64,000 nt of DNA from Emergencia timonensis (GTDB lineage Bacteria > Bacillota > Clostridia > Peptostreptococcales > Anaerovoracaceae), in NCBI RefSeq assembly GCF_900086585.1, contig NZ_FLKM01000009.1, positions 1,984,001 to 2,048,000 on the forward strand. Reading direction: 5' to 3'. Below are positions 34,930 to 42,583 of the stretch, piece after piece (the stretch's first letter is position 1; each line of letters begins with the position of its first letter). The notes under the pieces are model-generated. The model ran no database searches and was not told the origin of the DNA. It was given only the letters and a program-made list of their open reading frames with translations. The translations under genes were made by a program, and so were the position numbers.

Positions 34930-35796
34930 ATGATAAAATGTAAGAAGTTATTGACTGCTATTTTCGTTCTGGCGTTGATTCCCCTGTTCACCCTTCCGGT
35001 TTACGCTTCAGATAACGATGCGCTGAAGACTCTGCAAAAGGATCTGCAACAGGCAATTACAGTATCAGAACAGATTACAGACGCCTTGAACGAGGAAAAG
35101 CCTGTAGGTACGATAGCCAAAATGATTCGAAATATCAAAGAGATTGACACCTCCGTTCTGGGAGATCCGCAGGATGCGCCAAAGACCGGTTCTATGATAA
35201 CTGGCACCGACTCTGCCGATTCGGTGCAGCAAATATTTGCAAAACTGCAGTTGGAACTGGCCAATGCGGCGAAGAAGAATGCCTCGGGGCAGATTGACAA
35301 AATCACCGCTCTTCAAAATGAGCAGAATCGCGTTTCACAATATCTGGAACAGGCTCGTAATCTGCAAACGCAGGCAAAAGACCAGCCTATCCCATTGCCG
35401 GGAGAACTGCAGTATTACATGGACGAAAAAGGACTTTCTTACCCGATGACGGCGTCTGGAAACTATACTGCTGAAGAGTTTGGCAAAGTCATCAGCACCC
35501 TGCAGTCTCATCTGGAAAAACTGGGCACTGACGTACAATCCCAAATGACAGCCGTACAGGATTTCATGGGTCAGTACAATTCCTATCTGGAAAGCGCCAA
35601 TGCCTCGATGCAGGGCTCCACAAAGACACTGGATTCGGTATCCCGCGGCCAGAGTCTCTTTTCTTCGGAGGAGGGAGGCGTAAGCGCTGCACCAGTTGCT
35701 GTCAGCGTCTTAGCAGGGGTACTTCTGGGCATGCTCGCCATGTGGCTCATCATGAAGAGACGAATGAAAAAGCAGGATCAGGAGGAATCAGCATGA
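34930..35796 (+). CDS. secreted, C-terminally membrane-anchored protein of unknown function
   Basis: A 288-residue protein with a signal peptide (about 1-26, ending VYASD), an extracytoplasmic helical body rich in Gln, Ala, Lys and Glu with coiled-coil character (about 30-240), a C-terminal helix (about 253-273) and a short basic tail KRRMKKQDQ. This is a type I membrane topology. No catalytic motif is seen. It shares an ATGA overlap with the next gene and lies in an operon with a multi-pass protein and a PrsW-like protease. It could be a substrate or sensor of that protease; this is inference. Confidence 0.75.
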   Translation: MIKCKKLLTAIFVLALIPLFTLPVYASDNDALKTLQKDLQQAITVSEQITDALNEEKPVGTIAKMIRNIKEIDTSVLGDPQDAPKTGSMITGTDSADSVQQIFAKLQLELANAAKKNASGQIDKITALQNEQNRVSQYLEQARNLQTQAKDQPIPLPGELQYYMDEKGLSYPMTASGNYTAEEFGKVISTLQSHLEKLGTDVQSQMTAVQDFMGQYNSYLESANASMQGSTKTLDSVSRGQSLFSSEEGGVSAAPVAVSVLAGVLLGMLAMWLIMKRRMKKQDQEESA

Positions 35797-36428
35797 CAGG
35801 TATTCAGGCGGCAGCGGCATTGATTTCCGTAGCCTACGGAGCCTTTGCCTGCCTGCGGCGGCGCCAGCCTTTGTTCTTTAAAATCCTGTTATACGGCATG
35901 ATCAGTTACCTTTTCGGAACATTGTTCATCGCCTGCTATCAAGCAGTCCACGGAATCCAGCCTGCCGGATTTCACGTGGGCTATTTTGGTCATATCGGCT
36001 GTTATTTCTTTCTGCTCTCCTCCTACTATGGCGCTATGGATCGTCTGGCCGACGGCGGAGAAAAAGAATATCGCAGAATCAGACTGGCTGCAGCTATACC
36101 CCTGATCCTTCCCCTGGGGTTATTGACCCTCAATATGGCAAAAGCCGGCCTGACAGCCAGCCTTCCTTTTCTGTTTCTGGTCATTCCCATGACCCTGACT
36201 CTCTATTTTGCGGTCAAGCACCTGGTCTTTCCCGATGTGGAGCTGGGGATCATCCGCGTGATGCGGCCATACAACGCCTGTGCTGTTTTCTTCTGTATCA
36301 CAGAACTGCTCAGTCAATTTGTTTTCTTTCCTGAGAGCGTGAGGCGGATTGCTACGATCCTCTCCTGTCTCCTGTTGGTTTTATTGCTGCCGCTAGCCGA
36401 AAAGGGGGTGCGCAAATGGTTTATATAG
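35793..36428 (+). CDS. multi-pass membrane protein of unknown function
   Basis: A 211-residue protein with about seven hydrophobic segments and very short loops, among them CLRRRQPLFFKILLYGMISYLFG and MRPYNACAVFFCITELLSQFVFF. The ATG at 35793 (GGAGGA upstream) overlaps the previous stop by ATGA, and its own 3' end overlaps the PrsW-like gene by 13 bp. I do not recognise the family. Tight coupling on both sides says it works with its neighbours in a membrane complex. Confidence 0.7.
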   Translation: MTGIQAAAALISVAYGAFACLRRRQPLFFKILLYGMISYLFGTLFIACYQAVHGIQPAGFHVGYFGHIGCYFFLLSSYYGAMDRLADGGEKEYRRIRLAAAIPLILPLGLLTLNMAKAGLTASLPFLFLVIPMTLTLYFAVKHLVFPDVELGIIRVMRPYNACAVFFCITELLSQFVFFPESVRRIATILSCLLLVLLLPLAEKGVRKWFI

Positions 36429-37051
36429 TTTTTTCCTGTCTAAGCATCCCTCTGCTCCTGATGCTCCCTTTGCTGGAATCCCGCTCCCGCTGGATCATCG
36501 GCTTCTTTCTGCTGGGCGCATTCACTGCACTGGCCGCCTATGAAATCAATACCATCGCCTTTCCGCTTTCGGGTCTGGACTCCCGCAGTTTCTCAGAGAA
36601 GATTCCGCCCATGGTGGAAGAGCTGCTAAAAGCTTTGCCGGTGCTCTGTTACGCCCTGTTATTGGACGACAGCCGGGGGCGGGTGCTTCCCATCGCCATG
36701 GCCGTAGGTGTCGGCTTTGCCGTACTGGAAAACACCGTGCTTCTGGTAGAATACCTGGACGGTGTCACCCTGGCCTGGGCGGTAGCAAGAGGTTTTTCCG
36801 CCAGCCTGATGCACGGTCTCTGCACGGTCAACATCGGCACTGGCATCTGTTATGTAAAAAAACAGAAAAAACTCTTCTATACCGGCACCTTTGGCTTACT
36901 GTCCATCGCAATCACCATGCATGCCCTCTTTAATCTGCTGATTCAATCTTCCTATGATTTGATCGGCATGATCATGCCTCTGGTCCTCTATGCCCTGCTC
37001 TACATATTGCAGAGAGGCAAGCGTTTGAAACTGCCATTCTTGTCTTATTAG
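36416..37051 (+). CDS. PrsW-like intramembrane metalloprotease
   Basis: A 211-residue multi-pass membrane protein with the four PrsW-family motifs in order: EELLK (Glu68, Glu69, Lys72), ENT (Glu105, Asn106), His133 in SLMHGL, and HALFN (His169, Asn173). PrsW in Bacillus cuts the anti-sigma factor RsiW. Here no sigma/anti-sigma pair is adjacent, and the partner genes are a secreted anchored protein and a multi-pass protein. A good terminator follows. The protease assignment is firm at family level, the substrate is unknown. Confidence 0.82.
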   Translation: MVYIVFSCLSIPLLLMLPLLESRSRWIIGFFLLGAFTALAAYEINTIAFPLSGLDSRSFSEKIPPMVEELLKALPVLCYALLLDDSRGRVLPIAMAVGVGFAVLENTVLLVEYLDGVTLAWAVARGFSASLMHGLCTVNIGTGICYVKKQKKLFYTGTFGLLSIAITMHALFNLLIQSSYDLIGMIMPLVLYALLYILQRGKRLKLPFLSY

Positions 37052-37055
37052 AGCA

Positions 37056-37106
37056 AAACAGCCCGGGCGTAATGCTTGATCCAGCGTTACACCTGGGCTG
37101 TTTATG
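37056..37106 (+). terminator. intrinsic terminator after the PrsW-like gene
   Basis: Outer stem AAACAGCCC (37056-37064) and GGGCTGTTT (37095-37103) with an inner GTAA/TTAC stem. It ends the rightward operon. Confidence 0.85.
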
Positions 37107-37152
37107 TTGTAAGAGCTATTCTTCTTTTTAAAATATTAATGTAAGCAAGGTA

Positions 37153-38133
37153 CTAAGCTTCTAAGGGGTTTACCTCTCCCGCTTCAAAAGCTCTCACGGA
37201 CTCGAACACGCATCTGCACATGTCGGAAACTGCTTCATCTGTATAGAATGCAGTATGCGGCGAGAGGATGACGTTCGGAAAACTTTTCAGAATGGCCATC
37301 TGTCTGTTAGAAATGACCTCTCCCGATCGATTGAGGAAATAAAGACCGGCTTCATCTTCCAGCACATCCAGTGCCGCACCGCCCACTTTGCGTGACTCAA
37401 TTCCCTCGATCAATGCATCACTGTCCACCAAAGTCCCTCTGGCTGCATTGATAATCATACACCCGTCTTTCATGGTTTTGATCGCTTCGCGGTCGATCAA
37501 ATGATAATTCTCTTTTGTTGCCGGCGTGTGAAGGGTGACAATGTCTGACTGTGCAAAGAGTTCTTCTAATGACACATATTCCGCCCTCTCTGACACCTCC
37601 GGATTTTGATAGAGATCGTAAGCCAGCATCTTGCAGCCAAAACCGGCAAGATGGTCGATTACGGTCTTACCGATTCTGCCGGTGCCGATGATACCCACTG
37701 TGCAGCCTGACAGCTCTCTGCCCATTTTGTTCTTAAAAGAATAGTCCTGCAGTTCCGCTCTTTTCATAATATGGGCAAATCTTCTGCAGACCATGAGCAT
37801 CAACATAATGGTGTAATTTGCTACACTGTCAGGAGAATACTGTGAATGGCCGACACGAATACCCAGTTCTCTGCACTTTTGCAGATTGATGTGATCTGTA
37901 CCGATGCTTCTGGTCAGGATATATCTGACGCCGTTATCGGCAAAGGCCGCAAGCATCTCGTCCGTACATTCTGACGCGAGAATAGAAACTGCTTCATGGC
38001 CTCTGACCATGGGAATGTTCTCCACTGTCTGATAGTCGTCATAACCCGTATAGTCGAATCCATATTCCTGTGTCAGTTGATCAAAGAAAAACTTCTCGTC
38101 ATACTCTCTCAAATTATAAATAAATATTTTCAC
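37153..38133 (-). CDS. D-2-hydroxyacid dehydrogenase (D-lactate dehydrogenase type)
   Basis: A 326-residue NAD-dependent enzyme of the D-isomer family. It has the dinucleotide loop GIIGTGRIGKT (about residues 147-157), the substrate-binding Arg in NAARGTLVD, the catalytic Glu in DVLEDE and the catalytic His in SPHTAFYT. It reduces 2-oxo acids to D-2-hydroxy acids. It follows an aminotransferase by 13 bp and an amino-acid symporter, so its substrates are probably 2-oxo acids from transamination (aryl- or branched-chain lactates) rather than pyruvate alone. Confidence 0.9.
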   Translation of the reverse strand: MKIFIYNLREYDEKFFFDQLTQEYGFDYTGYDDYQTVENIPMVRGHEAVSILASECTDEMLAAFADNGVRYILTRSIGTDHINLQKCRELGIRVGHSQYSPDSVANYTIMLMLMVCRRFAHIMKRAELQDYSFKNKMGRELSGCTVGIIGTGRIGKTVIDHLAGFGCKMLAYDLYQNPEVSERAEYVSLEELFAQSDIVTLHTPATKENYHLIDREAIKTMKDGCMIINAARGTLVDSDALIEGIESRKVGGAALDVLEDEAGLYFLNRSGEVISNRQMAILKSFPNVILSPHTAFYTDEAVSDMCRCVFESVRAFEAGEVNPLEA

Positions 38134-38145
38134 TCCAATCCACCT

Positions 38146-39306
38146 CTATTTCTCGCCAAACATGTGCTTTAATCGAGTAAGCCCTTCTCGTATTGTCTCT
38201 TCACTGGAAGCGTAGGAAAAACGCAGATAGCCCTCCCCGCTGTCTCCGAAAGCGCTGCCCGGTGTTGTGAGCACCTGCACTTGATCAAGAATCTTGACAG
38301 CCAGATCCTGAGATGAAATCCCAAAAGACTTCACATTTGGGAAAACGTAAAAGGCACCTCCCGGTTTGATGCAGGAAAACCCCTGTACCTGATTCAGACC
38401 TTCAACCAGGATATCCCGCCGTCTCTCATACTGACTGCGCATCCCCTCCACAGACTCCTGCGAACCTGTAATCGCCTCGCAGGCTGCTATCTGGCAGGCT
38501 GCTGTCACGCTGGAGCCCATGCTCTCCTGTAGCAGGGTCATCTGCTTTCTCACCTCCACAGGTGCCGCCACGTAACCGATTCGCCAGCCAGTCATGGCAT
38601 AGGACTTCGAGAAGCTGTTTATGGTGATGACCAAATCTTTCATCTCCGGAATAGATCCGATGCTGAAATTCTTTTGTCCGTCGTAAATAATGGCTTCGTA
38701 TGGTTCATCGGAAATGACGATCAAATTGTGTTCCACTGCAACGGCAGCAATCTGCCGTATATCCGCCTCTGTCAATACCGCGCCCGTAGGATTACACGGC
38801 GAATTCAGAATGATCGCCTTTGTCCTGGTCGTAATCTTTGCTTTGATCTCTTCTGCTGTCACCCGGAATCCATTTTCTTCACAGGTGGGTACGATGACTG
38901 AAGTACCGCCAGCCATGTGAATATATCCAAAGTAGTTTGGAAAGCACGGTGTAGGCACGATCACTTCGTCTCCTGGTTCCAGAATGGTCTCCATGGTCAG
39001 AAGGAGGGCCTGGCCTGCGCCGAAGGTGATGTGCAGGTTTTCTTCTGTCACATACTCCATCCCATTATATTTTCTCATCTTCTCTGCCAAAGCACTGAGA
39101 AGGGGCGCGATACCCTGGTTAGCGACATATTTTGTCCATCCCTCATCCAGTGCGTTGCGGCCGGCATTGATGATATTTTGCGGCGTCGGGAAATCTGGTT
39201 CTCCTAGGCCAAAGCTCAAAACATTGTCATACTTTGCAGCCAAGACTGTCATGGCCCTGATGCCAGAAGTCGGCATTGTCAGAGCACTTTTACTCATTTG
39301 CATCAT
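38146..39306 (-). CDS. class I/II PLP aminotransferase
   Basis: A 386-residue fold type I aminotransferase. Marks are GLGEPDFPTP near the start, SPCNPTGAV, the Schiff-base Lys in NSFSKSYAMTGWRIGY and the substrate-binding Arg in YLRFSYA. The ATG at 39306 with AAAGGAGAAC upstream is chosen; a longer frame would overlap the symporter gene. It lies between the symporter and the hydroxyacid dehydrogenase in one leftward unit and should convert imported amino acids to 2-oxo acids. Exact amino-acid preference is not readable. Confidence 0.9.
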   Translation of the reverse strand: MMQMSKSALTMPTSGIRAMTVLAAKYDNVLSFGLGEPDFPTPQNIINAGRNALDEGWTKYVANQGIAPLLSALAEKMRKYNGMEYVTEENLHITFGAGQALLLTMETILEPGDEVIVPTPCFPNYFGYIHMAGGTSVIVPTCEENGFRVTAEEIKAKITTRTKAIILNSPCNPTGAVLTEADIRQIAAVAVEHNLIVISDEPYEAIIYDGQKNFSIGSIPEMKDLVITINSFSKSYAMTGWRIGYVAAPVEVRKQMTLLQESMGSSVTAACQIAACEAITGSQESVEGMRSQYERRRDILVEGLNQVQGFSCIKPGGAFYVFPNVKSFGISSQDLAVKILDQVQVLTTPGSAFGDSGEGYLRFSYASSEETIREGLTRLKHMFGEK

Positions 39307-39367
39307 TTTTATGTTCTCCTTTTGAAACGCAGAGCTGCCGGTTGGCAGCCCTGCTCCATTGATTCTG

Positions 39368-40864
39368 CTATTTTTCCTTTGGTAAAAAGTTAGGATCACT
39401 TGGCAGTTCTCCTGACAGATATCTGTCACGGATGCCCCGCCAGGTTTCGGTGCCAGGCCAGTTGAACTTGTCCGGATCAAAGATCGGATCCTTCCCTGCT
39501 TTTTTCTGTTCTTCAAAGTCCAGAAGCAGCTTTCTGGCTATCGGCAGACAAGTGATCAGGAAAATCATATTGCCCCAGGTGATCAAACCGATCCCCACAT
39601 CACCAAAAGCCCATGCAGTCGTACTCTCAATGACACCTGCGTATACGACAAATGCCAGAAACAAGATCCTAAGCCCCATGGTCGCCCACTTTGGCGTTGT
39701 GCCTTTGAAGAAGAAAGTCAAAGTAGATTCGCAGTTGTACATCTGGTTCATGCAGGTAGTGAATGCAAAGAACACGAGAGCGATGGAAATGAATCCAGGC
39801 CCCCAGGAGAACACCGTGCCAATGGCTGCCTGAACCCATGGAGCGCCGGGATCTGCGTTTTCACCGAGGATGCTTGACTGAATCAAGTATTCGCCGGATT
39901 CACCCACACAGTTGAATACATTGGTCAGAATCATGATGATACCTGTTGCAGTACAGACAAACAGGGTGTCGATGTATACGGAAAACGCCTGAACCAAGCC
40001 CTGCTTAGCGGGATGTGATACTTCCGCCGCGCCGGCAGACGGCGTTGCTGTGGACATGCCTGTTTCAGAGGAATAGACGGCCCTCTTTGTTCCCCAGATG
40101 ACCGCGCTGCCCAGTGCCCCGCCAAAGACAGATCCCGGTGTGAAAGCGGATTTGAAAACCAGTCCGAAAGCCGCCGGTACGCTGGTAATGTTCAGTGCCA
40201 GAATAATCAGCGCAACGATGATGTAGGCTGCTGCCATGACAGGCACGACGATTTCGGCAAAACGTCCGACTCTCTTTGAACCGCCGAAAGTAATGTAAGC
40301 GACAAGGGCTGCCATGACGACTGCCGTCACCCACACTGGAACGTTAAAAGAAGTGTTCAGCGCCTGTGCGCAGGCATTCGCCTGCAGGCAGTTTTGTGTC
40401 ATAGCTTCTGCTGCGATGAATATGACGCCATAAATCAGGCCAAAGGCTCTGATATTGAACCGCTTGCCAAAATAGTAAGCGGCGTTGCCTCGATACTCTC
40501 CGTCCCTTACTTCCTTGTAAAGCTGTGACATAGAGCATTCAATAAAGGATGTCGCTGCGCCAAAGATGGCCACCATCCACATCCAGAAAAGCGCTCCCGG
40601 CCCGCCAAAGCAAATCCCTGTAGCGACGCCGGCGATATTGCCGGTTCCTACACGGCCGGCGATAGCCAGGCAAAAAGATTGAAACGAGGAGAGCCCCGTA
40701 TCGGATGACTTACTGCCAAAAAGCATCTTTACCATGATTTTGATGTGCCTAAGCTGCGGAACCCGCAAAACGATGGTAAAAAGCAGCCCACCGCCCAGGC
40801 AGAGGATCGGTAAAGGTGTCGCCCACAAGATGTCGTTCAACGTGGTCACGATAGAATTAAACAT
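39368..40864 (-). CDS. alanine/glycine:cation symporter, AGCS family
   Basis: A 498-residue transporter with about ten to eleven transmembrane helices and the AGCS signatures GRVGTGNIAGVATGI and KQGLVQAFSVYIDTLFVC, plus VYSSETGMSTATPSA. It imports small amino acids with sodium or protons. First gene of a unit with the aminotransferase and 2-hydroxyacid dehydrogenase. The C-terminal tail of about 40 residues is hydrophilic. Confidence 0.93.
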   Translation of the reverse strand: MFNSIVTTLNDILWATPLPILCLGGGLLFTIVLRVPQLRHIKIMVKMLFGSKSSDTGLSSFQSFCLAIAGRVGTGNIAGVATGICFGGPGALFWMWMVAIFGAATSFIECSMSQLYKEVRDGEYRGNAAYYFGKRFNIRAFGLIYGVIFIAAEAMTQNCLQANACAQALNTSFNVPVWVTAVVMAALVAYITFGGSKRVGRFAEIVVPVMAAAYIIVALIILALNITSVPAAFGLVFKSAFTPGSVFGGALGSAVIWGTKRAVYSSETGMSTATPSAGAAEVSHPAKQGLVQAFSVYIDTLFVCTATGIIMILTNVFNCVGESGEYLIQSSILGENADPGAPWVQAAIGTVFSWGPGFISIALVFFAFTTCMNQMYNCESTLTFFFKGTTPKWATMGLRILFLAFVVYAGVIESTTAWAFGDVGIGLITWGNMIFLITCLPIARKLLLDFEEQKKAGKDPIFDPDKFNWPGTETWRGIRDRYLSGELPSDPNFLPKEK

Positions 40865-40932
40865 AACTTAACCTCCTAATTAAATGATAATTGCTGGTAC
40901 CAGATTGATAACGGACGACATAGAAAATAGCA

Positions 40933-40968
40933 ATAAGCGTGCCAAAGGAAAGTCATTGACACGCTTAT
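40933..40968 (-). repeat. inverted repeat in the leader of the symporter gene
   Basis: ATAAGCGTG (40933-40941) and CACGCTTAT (40960-40968), about 70 bp upstream of the symporter start. Read leftward, the hairpin is followed by TGCTATTTTCT, so it could be an attenuator or an operator. Confidence 0.4.
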
Positions 40969-41314
40969 CATGCGTCTGCCTCAAGAATCCAGTTGCATTT
41001 ACTGGATTAATAATTATTCAAAATATTTTTAATTCTCTCGGATTCGTTCACAAAGGAGGAAGATTATGTCATAAAGGCTAGAAATTTGGGCGATTCCAGA
41101 TTGCATCAAAAATGCACCCCTGCATAAAACGTCTAAAACACAATGAGCGTGACTTTATTTGATGCCGGCAAAGAAGTATAACCCTTGTCAGTGCAAAGCA
41201 GGATAAGCTTTTTATTCTGCATAAAAGGGTGTAACAGTGGGTGCAACACTTGAATGCAATGAATTGTATTAAATCGCATATTTTTTTACAGCAATTTTCA
41301 TTCAGCGCAAAATA

Positions 41315-41361
41315 AAAAACCACCGATACTATTGAATTTTCAACGTATTTCGATGGTTTTT
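41315..41361. terminator. terminator-like hairpin in the intergenic region
   Basis: Stem AAAAACCACCGA (41315-41326) and TCGATGGTTTTT (41350-41361) with one mismatch, T-run on the right. Between it and the symporter (40865-41314) I see no gene; short frames there have no binding site or family likeness. Confidence 0.55.
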
Positions 41362-41364
41362 CTA

Positions 41365-41383
41365 TGGTGCGCCTAACAGGATT
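41365..41383 (-). repeat. second copy of the tRNA-Arg 3' end (att-like duplication)
   Basis: Nineteen bases identical to 41554-41572, that is to the CCA end, acceptor strand and part of the T arm of the tRNA-Arg gene 189 bp away. Site-specific integration into the 3' end of a tRNA gene leaves such duplicates, so this may be an attachment-site scar. No integrase is seen nearby. Confidence 0.55.
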
Positions 41384-41512
41384 TCGTGTCCGCTTCGCAG
41401 CCACCGTTCTGCGGCTCCTCTTTCGGTCGCCTTGAACCGCTCGCTATTCGCAAGCTCCACCGGACTTGCGAACTTCACCCTCGCGCCTTTTCAGGTTCGA
41501 ATCCTTCAATTC
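41384..41512. repeat. hairpin-rich extragenic element A
   Basis: A GC-rich stretch of short overlapping palindromes (for example TTCGCAAG...CTTGCGAA at about 41452-41479) between the tRNA-end copy and the tRNA terminator. It ends in CAGGTTCGAATCCT (about 41493-41506), a T-arm sequence in the opposite orientation to the tRNA gene. Similar in style to elements B and C. Confidence 0.5.
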
Positions 41513-41522
41513 CTATGCGCAA

Positions 41523-41554
41523 AAAAATAGATAGGCAGGAGCCTATCTATTTTT
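41523..41554 (-). terminator. intrinsic terminator of the tRNA-Arg gene
   Basis: A perfect 14-bp stem AAAAATAGATAGGC (41523-41536) and GCCTATCTATTTTT (41541-41554) with a 4-base loop, directly abutting the tRNA 3' end on the minus strand. Confidence 0.9.
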
Positions 41555-41630
41555 GGTGCGCCTAACAGGATTCGAACCTGCGACCTTCACATTCGGAGTG
41601 TGCCACTCTATCCCCTGAGCTATAGGCGCA
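41554..41630 (-). tRNA. tRNA-Arg (anticodon CCG)
   Basis: Read leftward from 41630 the sequence folds as a tRNA: acceptor TGCGCCT pairs with AGGCGCA, D arm AGCTCAGGGGATAGAGT, anticodon loop CTCCGAA between CACA and TGTG, T arm GCAGGTTCGAATCCTG(T) and an encoded CCA. The anticodon is CCG, which reads CGG. A strong terminator follows immediately. Confidence 0.92.
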
Positions 41631-41654
41631 TATTATTTTTTAGAGATTCAATGG

Positions 41655-41770
41655 ATGCTTCCTCGCGACAACGTATGCTTCGCATACTCCTCCGCTCACG
41701 TTGTTCGCTACGCTGTCCGTTTTGCCTAGCCGATTGCGACGCTCACGGGGCAAAAAGGCAACACCGTTTT
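41655..41770. repeat. hairpin-rich extragenic element B
   Basis: Nested palindromes: GTATGC/GCATAC near 41672-41687 inside a longer GACAACGT/ACGTTGTT pair, then CGCTGTCCGTTTTGCC (41711-41726). That 16-mer recurs, with one change, at 54063-54078 on the other strand within element C. From here to 41910 I see no gene. Confidence 0.55.
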
Positions 41771-41910
41771 AAATCAACGCGTTCATTATATCACAACTTG
41801 CACAAAAAGAAAAGTTCACTTTCTAATACTTTTTAGATTGCCCTTTATTCTGTGTTCATTCAAGATGCTTCAATACCAAGCTGACGATCATCAGGTTTAC
41901 TGCTGGCCAT

Positions 41911-42171
41911 GTTACGCAGATTTCTTTAAAATAGCCATTTCTGTTATGCAATCCACCTCAAAACCTTCTGTTCTGCTTAACTGACTCCATATCCAGCCCT
42001 CTGTGTTACGCAGATTTTTCTAAAATAGCCATTTCCGTTATGCATTCCCCTTCAAAGTCTCTTGTTCTGCTTAACTGACTCCACATCCAGCCCTCTGTGT
42101 TACGCAGATTTCTCTAAAATAGCCATTTCTGTTATGCACGCCATCCAGGAGTCTCCTGTTCTGCTTAACTG
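41911..42171. repeat. tandem repeat, unit 93-95 bp, almost three copies
   Basis: Units begin GTTACGCAGATTT at 41911, 42004 and 42099. Each has the conserved core TAAAATAGCCATTTC(T/C)GTTATGCA, a variable stretch, then TTCTGCTTAACTG; the first two also share TCCA(T/C)ATCCAGCCCTCTGT. GTTACGCAGA at the unit start is a near inverse of TCTGCTTAAC at its end, so each unit can fold into a hairpin. No gene is seen in 41771-42285 apart from this array. Confidence 0.85.
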
Positions 42172-42285
42172 TCAGGCAGCTGGAATATTTCTCTGTAACA
42201 TCAATCCAAGGTTGGTCAAAAGAAAACTCCCATACCCGGCGGGCACAGGAGCCATCTTTTATCTTTTATCTAAATTTGTAAACAA

Positions 42286-42450
42286 CTATGCACTTTGTTC
42301 GTCGGATTTAACCGCATTGTCCTTGATTAGGTATTTTTCCCACGGCATCGAAACATCTTCAGCTCTTCTTTTGTAGTTTTCCATAATAAAATCTCGCTGT
42401 TCCGCGCGGTTATATTCGATTCCCTTTAAAATTTTGTAAATTGCCTTCAT
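42286..42450 (-). CDS. small protein of unknown function, 54 residues
   Basis: A short frame with a strong binding site, GGGAGGTG seven bases before the ATG at 42450. The product is charged and hydrophilic, beginning MKAIYKILKGIEYNRAEQRD and ending in a Lys/Asp/Glu-rich tail. No signal peptide or membrane helix. It diverges from the LysR gene, with 133 bp between start codons. I do not recognise it. Confidence 0.55.
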   Translation of the reverse strand: MKAIYKILKGIEYNRAEQRDFIMENYKRRAEDVSMPWEKYLIKDNAVKSDEQSA

Positions 42451-42479
42451 ATCTGACACCTCCCCCTTCACTTCTCTAT

Positions 42480-42508
42480 TTGTCTTTTCTTTTTAATCAT
42501 AGTATAAT
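42480..42508 (+). promoter_or_regulatory. promoter of the LysR gene
   Basis: TTGTCT (42480-42485) and TATAAT (42503-42508) with a 17-bp spacer, about 75 bp before the start codon. Confidence 0.6.
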
Positions 42509-42583
42509 ACTTTTATTAATACATGTAAAACGAGAATTTCCGCTATCAATTTACAGAAAAACTTTTACCCTGCAGGAGGGACT

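Noticed and set aside
39307..39516. N-terminal 70-residue extension of the aminotransferase
   Set aside because: It overlaps the symporter gene, does not resemble aminotransferases, and the ATG at 39306 has a proper binding site.
41078..41404. A 108-codon frame on the minus strand near the tRNA-Arg gene
   Set aside because: It runs through a terminator-like hairpin and the tRNA-end copy, is rich in Cys and Arg as random frames are, and has no binding site.
41911..42171. CRISPR array
   Set aside because: Units of 93-95 bp without short repeats and equal spacers, fewer than three full copies and no cas genes.
42062..42376. A 104-codon plus-strand frame through the tandem repeat
   Set aside because: The frame crosses repeat units of unequal length and continues antisense to the small minus-strand gene; no binding site.
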